Positions 60,300 to 64,000 of a DNA stretch of 64,000 nucleotides are shown here, one piece after another. Below the pieces are notes generated by a model. It made no database searches and had not been told where the DNA came from. It was given only the letters and a program-made list of their open reading frames with translations. Source of the DNA: Pelagibius sp. Alg239-R121 (lineage in GTDB: Bacteria; Pseudomonadota; Alphaproteobacteria; Kiloniellales; Kiloniellaceae); contig NZ_CAMZOF010000013.1 of assembly GCF_947331435.1 (NCBI RefSeq), positions 1 through 64,000 on the forward strand, given 5' to 3'. The position numbers and the translations under genes are program-made. Within the stretch, counting starts at the first letter, position 1, and the number at the start of each line of letters is the position of its first letter.

Positions 60300-60992
60300 A
60301 TGCGGGTGTTGGCGATTTCCTCCCAGAAGGGCGGCTCTGGCAAGACGACCTTGGCGGGTCATATTGCTGTTCAGGCCGAAAGGATGGGCGCCGGTCCAGT
60401 GGCACTGGTCGATACCGATCCCCAGGGCAGCTTGGCCGATTGGTGGAACGAGAGACAGGCTGAAACGCCAGTCTTCGTGAGCACCTTCGTGTCCCGTTTG
60501 GCACAGGATGTTGAACGGATGCGTGACGCCGGAATCAAGCTGCTGGTCATCGACACGCCGCCGGCGATTACGGACACGATCGCAGACGTTGTTCAGGTTT
60601 CCGACCTGATCGTCATTCCGACTCGGCCGAGCCCACACGATCTGCGGGCTGCGGGTGCGACGGTCGAACTTGTCGAAAATCTAGGTAAACCTCTGGTTTT
60701 TGTGATCAACGGTGCGACCCCACGGGCACGTCTGACCACGGAAGCTGCCTTTGCCCTGTCGCAACATGGCACGGTGGCCCCTTCGATCATTCATCACCGG
60801 ACAGACTTCGCGGCGTCGATGATCGATGGACGTACGGTCATGGAAATTCCCAAGGCCGGACGCTCGGCCGAGGAGATCACGAAGCTTTGGGATTATCTCG
60901 ACGGACGCTTGGGTTCGGGACAACGCAAAACGATTATGCCGTCCAGCACTGCAGCGCAGGGACAAAAACAAGTCTTCAACGTTGGCGCATAA
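60300..60992 (+). CDS. Orphan ParA-family ATPase
   Basis: A 230-aa ParA/MinD-superfamily ATPase. The deviant Walker A is SSQKGGSGKTTLAGH with the signature lysine; the switch regions are LVDTDPQGSLADWW and LVIDTPPAITDT. It lacks an N-terminal HTH, so it is the small ParA type that positions plasmids, chemoreceptor clusters or carboxysomes on the nucleoid. No parB or parS is nearby. The next two genes are likely partners. ATG 60300 has GGAG ten bases upstream; GTG 60291 is an alternative. Confidence 0.9.
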   Translation: MRVLAISSQKGGSGKTTLAGHIAVQAERMGAGPVALVDTDPQGSLADWWNERQAETPVFVSTFVSRLAQDVERMRDAGIKLLVIDTPPAITDTIADVVQVSDLIVIPTRPSPHDLRAAGATVELVENLGKPLVFVINGATPRARLTTEAAFALSQHGTVAPSIIHHRTDFAASMIDGRTVMEIPKAGRSAEEITKLWDYLDGRLGSGQRKTIMPSSTAAQGQKQVFNVGA

Positions 60993-61009
60993 AATAGGGT
61001 GGACGGGAT

Positions 61010-61570
61010 ATGATAATGAAAGCGGCTTCGCTGACTTCCTCGCTTTTGGCTCCCAAAGGGGCTGCAGCTCCGTCGGGAATTGCGCCACCGGTTCAGGCTG
61101 CCGGCGATGATCAGGTCCAATTGGCGCCAGAGCATCTCGAACACGATCAGAAAACCTTGCGGCAGCAGGTTGCCGCCCTGACGACATCCTTTGGGCGGGA
61201 GAGCGCTGCCGATAAAGACGCAGCAGAGGCAAATACGCCGGCCTCCAGAGTTTCCGATGTCGTGAAGCGTGCCGCGCCGCAGCGCAAGAGGACAAGCGCC
61301 AAGCGCGCCAGAGGCAAGCGGGCCGCAAGCCCTAAGCTCGATGACCTTGGCCGTATCAAGATGTCTCTGCGGCTCGACGAGAAGCGGCACTTGATGCTGA
61401 AACTCGCTGCGGCACATTTGAACAAGTCTGCGCAGGAGCTTCTTGTCGAAGCCCTCGACGGACACCTGAATAAGCTTGCCGGTGATATCAGCTGTTCTCA
61501 GTTTTCGGCGCTGGTCAAGGGTGGCGCGGGACATGTCCACGACAGCAGCTGCTGGGCCAAGAAGGCCTGA
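61010..61570 (+). CDS. Ribbon-helix-helix-like ParA partner
   Basis: A 186-aa protein. The N-terminal ~115 residues are low-complexity, with AASLTSS at residues 5-11 and a basic stretch (KRAAPQRKRTSAKRARGKR). The C-terminal part, IKMSLRLDEKRHLMLKLAAA then HLNKSAQELLVEALDGHL, looks like a ribbon-helix-helix DNA-binding domain as in ParG-type partners. It follows parA by 17 bp. DNA binding and ParA stimulation are inferred. Confidence 0.75.
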   Translation: MIMKAASLTSSLLAPKGAAAPSGIAPPVQAAGDDQVQLAPEHLEHDQKTLRQQVAALTTSFGRESAADKDAAEANTPASRVSDVVKRAAPQRKRTSAKRARGKRAASPKLDDLGRIKMSLRLDEKRHLMLKLAAAHLNKSAQELLVEALDGHLNKLAGDISCSQFSALVKGGAGHVHDSSCWAKKA

Positions 61571-61651
61571 CGGCGGTTTGGGTATAAAAAGACACCTGGG
61601 AAACCAGGATTTCAGGCAAGACGGGCGGGAGTTCTCGAGGGAATGAATCCA

Positions 61652-62818
61652 ATGACAGAGGATCTGCCTCAAGGCAGTGCTGCCGAGACGGTGCGGCCAG
61701 CGGCTTCGCTGACCAGCAGCATGATCAAGCGCCGTCGGCCGGTTCGCGTTGCGACACCGGAGGACGCTGCGTCACCGCAGGCCGATGCACCCGTCAAGGC
61801 GGCAAAGGAATTGGCGGCGAGGGTCGAGGCGGCGTTCTCGGAAGAGGCGCCAACCAGGTCGCCCGAAACCGCTAAACCTCCCGAAACCGATAGGTCGCCG
61901 GAAGCAGGCAGGCCTCCCCAGCCAGTTTCTGCGCCGGTTGCAGAAAGTCCGGCCGCGCAAAACGAGGCGCTGCAGGCCCGCCAGCAGGAATTGCGGCGTC
62001 TGGCTGCCGAACGGGCAGAGGCACAGCGGCGCCCGTTGGGTTCGCAGGATCAGCCTGCAAAGACCGAAACGAAACCTCAATACCCCAATATTCGCCGCTC
62101 GAGCACGAGTGAAAGTGCGCCCAATGGCGCTGCGGAAAAACCTCAGGCGCGTCAGGCCGAAGCGCCAAAGGCCCCGCAAGCCCAGACCTCCCAAACTCAG
62201 GCCCCGACGCGGCAAAACCCGCCGGTTGATGCCAGTGATATCCACAGTATCGATCCGCTGCGGAACGGGCAGGCGCCTGCGCGAGAGGCGCCGGGCGGCC
62301 GCCGGCGGAGTTTGGTTCAGGGCGGAATGACTGCGCTGGAGCGCCGCCGGGCAGCTCTGGAGCAGCATCGAAAACTGACCGAAGCTCAAAGTCAGCAGGC
62401 GAACAACCAGCCACGCGACATTGCGACCTATTGGGATGAATTACGGCGCGGTCGTCAGGTGCCCTCCTTGATCGAGATCGATCCGAAGGCAGTCGCGCAG
62501 CATTGGCCGAATTCGCTCCTCATCAGCTGTGACGACCTGAACGGCGCTGCCACTTTGGAGCGTTCCTTCGCAGAGGTGATGCGTGGTGCCCGCGAGAAGG
62601 CCTCGTCGCAAGGTGAAGTCGTTGTCGAATACACCCCAATGGTGACCGAATGGATCATGACCGTCGGCCGGGAAGTGGCCCGCGCCGGCAGACCGATCCA
62701 GGATATCGAGGTTTTCCCGACATCGCTGGGCAACGTCAGCTACCGTGTCATCGCTCTGCCTCTCAGTGGAGAACGATTGGGCACGGTACACGCGCTCTGC
62801 TACATCTCTCACGCTTAA
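61652..62818 (+). CDS. Disordered protein with C-terminal PAS_5-like domain
   Basis: A 388-aa protein. The first ~240 residues are rich in Pro, Ala, Gln and Glu and probably disordered. Near the start is PAASLTSSMIKRRRPVRVA, which shares AASLTSS with the preceding protein. The last ~150 residues are folded (DIATYWDELRRGRQVPSLIE, then VTEWIMTVGREVARAGRPIQ and SYRVIALPLSGERLGTVHAL), weakly like PAS_5. GAGGGA is nine bases before ATG 61652; ATG 61643 would be too close. It is probably the third gene of the parA operon and a cargo adaptor, by inference. Confidence 0.72.
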   Translation: MTEDLPQGSAAETVRPAASLTSSMIKRRRPVRVATPEDAASPQADAPVKAAKELAARVEAAFSEEAPTRSPETAKPPETDRSPEAGRPPQPVSAPVAESPAAQNEALQARQQELRRLAAERAEAQRRPLGSQDQPAKTETKPQYPNIRRSSTSESAPNGAAEKPQARQAEAPKAPQAQTSQTQAPTRQNPPVDASDIHSIDPLRNGQAPAREAPGGRRRSLVQGGMTALERRRAALEQHRKLTEAQSQQANNQPRDIATYWDELRRGRQVPSLIEIDPKAVAQHWPNSLLISCDDLNGAATLERSFAEVMRGAREKASSQGEVVVEYTPMVTEWIMTVGREVARAGRPIQDIEVFPTSLGNVSYRVIALPLSGERLGTVHALCYISHA

Positions 62819-63019
62819 ACGCACCTTCACCTCGTTACTGACTGGGGGGCTGCCAACTCGGGGCTGTTGCGGCTGCGTTAAGAGCGGCCGCAGCGATCTC
62901 TTCGCAGTCCTGCCTAACTGTCAAATTAACCTTTGCAGACCGGCCATTGTCGCGCTCGCTTTTTGGTGCGACCCTGCCGGCGTGGTGGGCGATTCCCCAC
63001 TTGGTCACGAGAGGAATGC

Positions 63020-63802
63020 ATGACGGTGGAAGCGCCTTTGTCAGGTCGTGTCGCACTGGTTTACGGCGGCACCGGGGGAATAGGGCTCGCATGTGCCAGA
63101 GGGTTCCTGGAAGCGGGCGCCGAGGCTTTGGTCTTGATTGGCCGTACGGAGACACGCGGAGAGCAGGCCGCTGAGTCTTTGCGGTCTCTGGGCCACGATT
63201 GCGATGTCCGCTATGTTCAAGGTGATGCCGCAAGTGTCACGGGCGCGGAAGCTGGCGTGCGCCGAACCGTCGAGGCATTCGGCCGGGTTGATATCATGCT
63301 GAGCTCCGCCGGCGGGTCGCCGGTCCCCTCGATCCTCCATCGCATTCCCCTGGACCAGGTGCAGCCGACCATTGACGGGCTTTTAATGGGAGCTGTTTTG
63401 CCGTCGCGCGCAGTGCTGCCGGTCATGATGGAACAGCAGGGCGGGGTCATCCTGACGGTCGCATCGGATGCCGCCAAGATTGCGACGCCGGGCGAATCGA
63501 TCATCGGTGCGGCAATGGCAGGCATTGTGATGTTTACGCGCGGGCTGGCGATCGAGGCTAAGCGGTCGGGGGTCAGGGCAAACTGTTTAACGCCGTCGAT
63601 TGTGCGCGGGACACCTCAGTACGATGTCCTGATGGCAGATCCCTTTTCTGCAAAGCTGTTTAAAAAGGCGGAATCCATGGCGTCGCTTGGTGTCGTCGAG
63701 CCGCAGGATCTCGCCGCGCTGGCCGTGTTTCTGGCAAGTCCGGCAGCCACTAAGATTACCGGTCAGGCGATCAGCGCCAATGGCGGCATTTCAGCCGCGT
63801 AA
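63020..63802 (+). CDS. Short-chain dehydrogenase/reductase
   Basis: A 260-aa classical SDR: cofactor motif VALVYGGTGGIGLACARGF (TGXXXGXG variant GGTGGIG), NNAG replaced by LSSAGGS, the C-terminal block AKITGQAISANGGISA. The usual catalytic YXXXK is not evident: the position reads IIGAAMAGIVMFTRGLAIE. Canonical oxidoreductase activity is therefore doubtful. GAGAGGA lies upstream of ATG 63020. The substrate is unknown. Confidence 0.85.
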   Translation: MTVEAPLSGRVALVYGGTGGIGLACARGFLEAGAEALVLIGRTETRGEQAAESLRSLGHDCDVRYVQGDAASVTGAEAGVRRTVEAFGRVDIMLSSAGGSPVPSILHRIPLDQVQPTIDGLLMGAVLPSRAVLPVMMEQQGGVILTVASDAAKIATPGESIIGAAMAGIVMFTRGLAIEAKRSGVRANCLTPSIVRGTPQYDVLMADPFSAKLFKKAESMASLGVVEPQDLAALAVFLASPAATKITGQAISANGGISAA

Positions 63803-63838
63803 CTGAAGTCAAAGAGTTTGAACGGGAGGCCGCGGCAC

Positions 63839-64000
63839 TTAGTGCGAGGCGTCGATGATCTCACCGAGGAGAGAGACAGAGGGTTCGCCTGTTACCGGCA
63901 GACCCATGTTGCTCTCAAAGGAGCGGATCGCAGCTTTGGACTCGACGGCCTTGTTTCTGCTGGCGCGTTCGCCGGAATAGCCCAGCGATTCTAGCAGGCT
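63839..64000 (-). CDS. C-terminal end of a peptidoglycan-binding-domain protein (partial)
   Basis: The last 53 codons of a gene continuing beyond the window: LLESLGYSGERASRNKAVES, then AAIRSFESNMGLPVTGEPS and SLLGEIIDASH, stop TAA. The LLxxLGY...AIRxFxxxxGLPVTGE pattern is that of a PG_binding_1 domain, usually attached to a cell-wall hydrolase or envelope protein. Nothing of the rest can be seen. It is convergent with the SDR gene. Confidence 0.75.
   Translation of the reverse strand, partial: SLLESLGYSGERASRNKAVESKAAIRSFESNMGLPVTGEPSVSLLGEIIDASH

Noticed and set aside
1-64000. tRNA or rRNA genes
   Set aside because: No cloverleaf-like segment with a CCA-type end or rRNA core sequence was recognised in any gap. 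A dedicated scan could still find one I missed.

Overview
The window is about 60% GC with dense, short-gapped operons. Several features point to an alphaproteobacterium, most likely a marine or host-associated member of the Rhodospirillales/Kiloniellales side. These are an alphaproteobacterial LexA box (GTTC-N7-GTTC), the cysG-DUF2849-cysI-DUF934-cysH gene order, TAXI-type TRAP transport with choline-sulfatase, creatinase, and many LysR/MarR/TetR-controlled catabolic genes. No rRNA, tRNA, CRISPR array, prophage or intact insertion sequence was seen. The only mobile-element trace is a decayed IS5-type transposase at the left edge.

Layout. 1-8 kb: IS remnant, membrane pentapeptide-repeat protein, LexA-boxed radical SAM protein, LtaS-like phosphoglycerol transferase, PEP-CTERM-anchored serine protease, glycine-zipper lipoprotein and a membrane LytTR regulator. 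8-16 kb: ROK regulator, fused TRAP permease, TAXI binding protein and two sulfatases, one choline-sulfatase-like, which look like one organosulfate uptake and desulfation locus. 16-26.7 kb: creatinase with a divergent LysR, YgfZ, a glycosyltransferase, dihydroorotase, MarR/DUF2000, Nudix, a PAS protein, an ankyrin protein, DUF1330 and LysR. 26.9-30.8 kb: thiolase, acyl-CoA synthetase and two PPC/DUF296 proteins.

31-37 kb holds the most interesting locus: two sensor kinases in tandem, the second an RpfC-like membrane hybrid kinase with HisKA, HATPase, REC and Hpt domains. They face an RpfF-like crotonase that keeps both catalytic glutamates of DSF synthase. This looks like a diffusible-signal-factor (DSF, cis-2-unsaturated fatty acid) quorum-sensing system, with no HD-GYP RpfG alongside. 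37.8-42.9 kb is the assimilatory sulfate-reduction operon. 43-50.4 kb is an M14 carboxypeptidase, an EamA exporter and a five-gene peptide ABC importer.

50.5-60 kb: a DM13 protein and TetR gene sharing two palindromic operators, an unusual kinase/M23/aminotransferase triple fusion with a divergent Lrp regulator, GST, a DUF4344 protein, a PNPOx-like protein, cysE and an enolase-superfamily enzyme. 60.3-62.8 kb is an orphan ParA followed by a ribbon-helix-helix protein and a disordered protein. Those two share a short N-terminal motif, which suggests a ParA-driven positioning system. The window ends with an SDR gene and the 3' end of a peptidoglycan-binding-domain gene on the minus strand.
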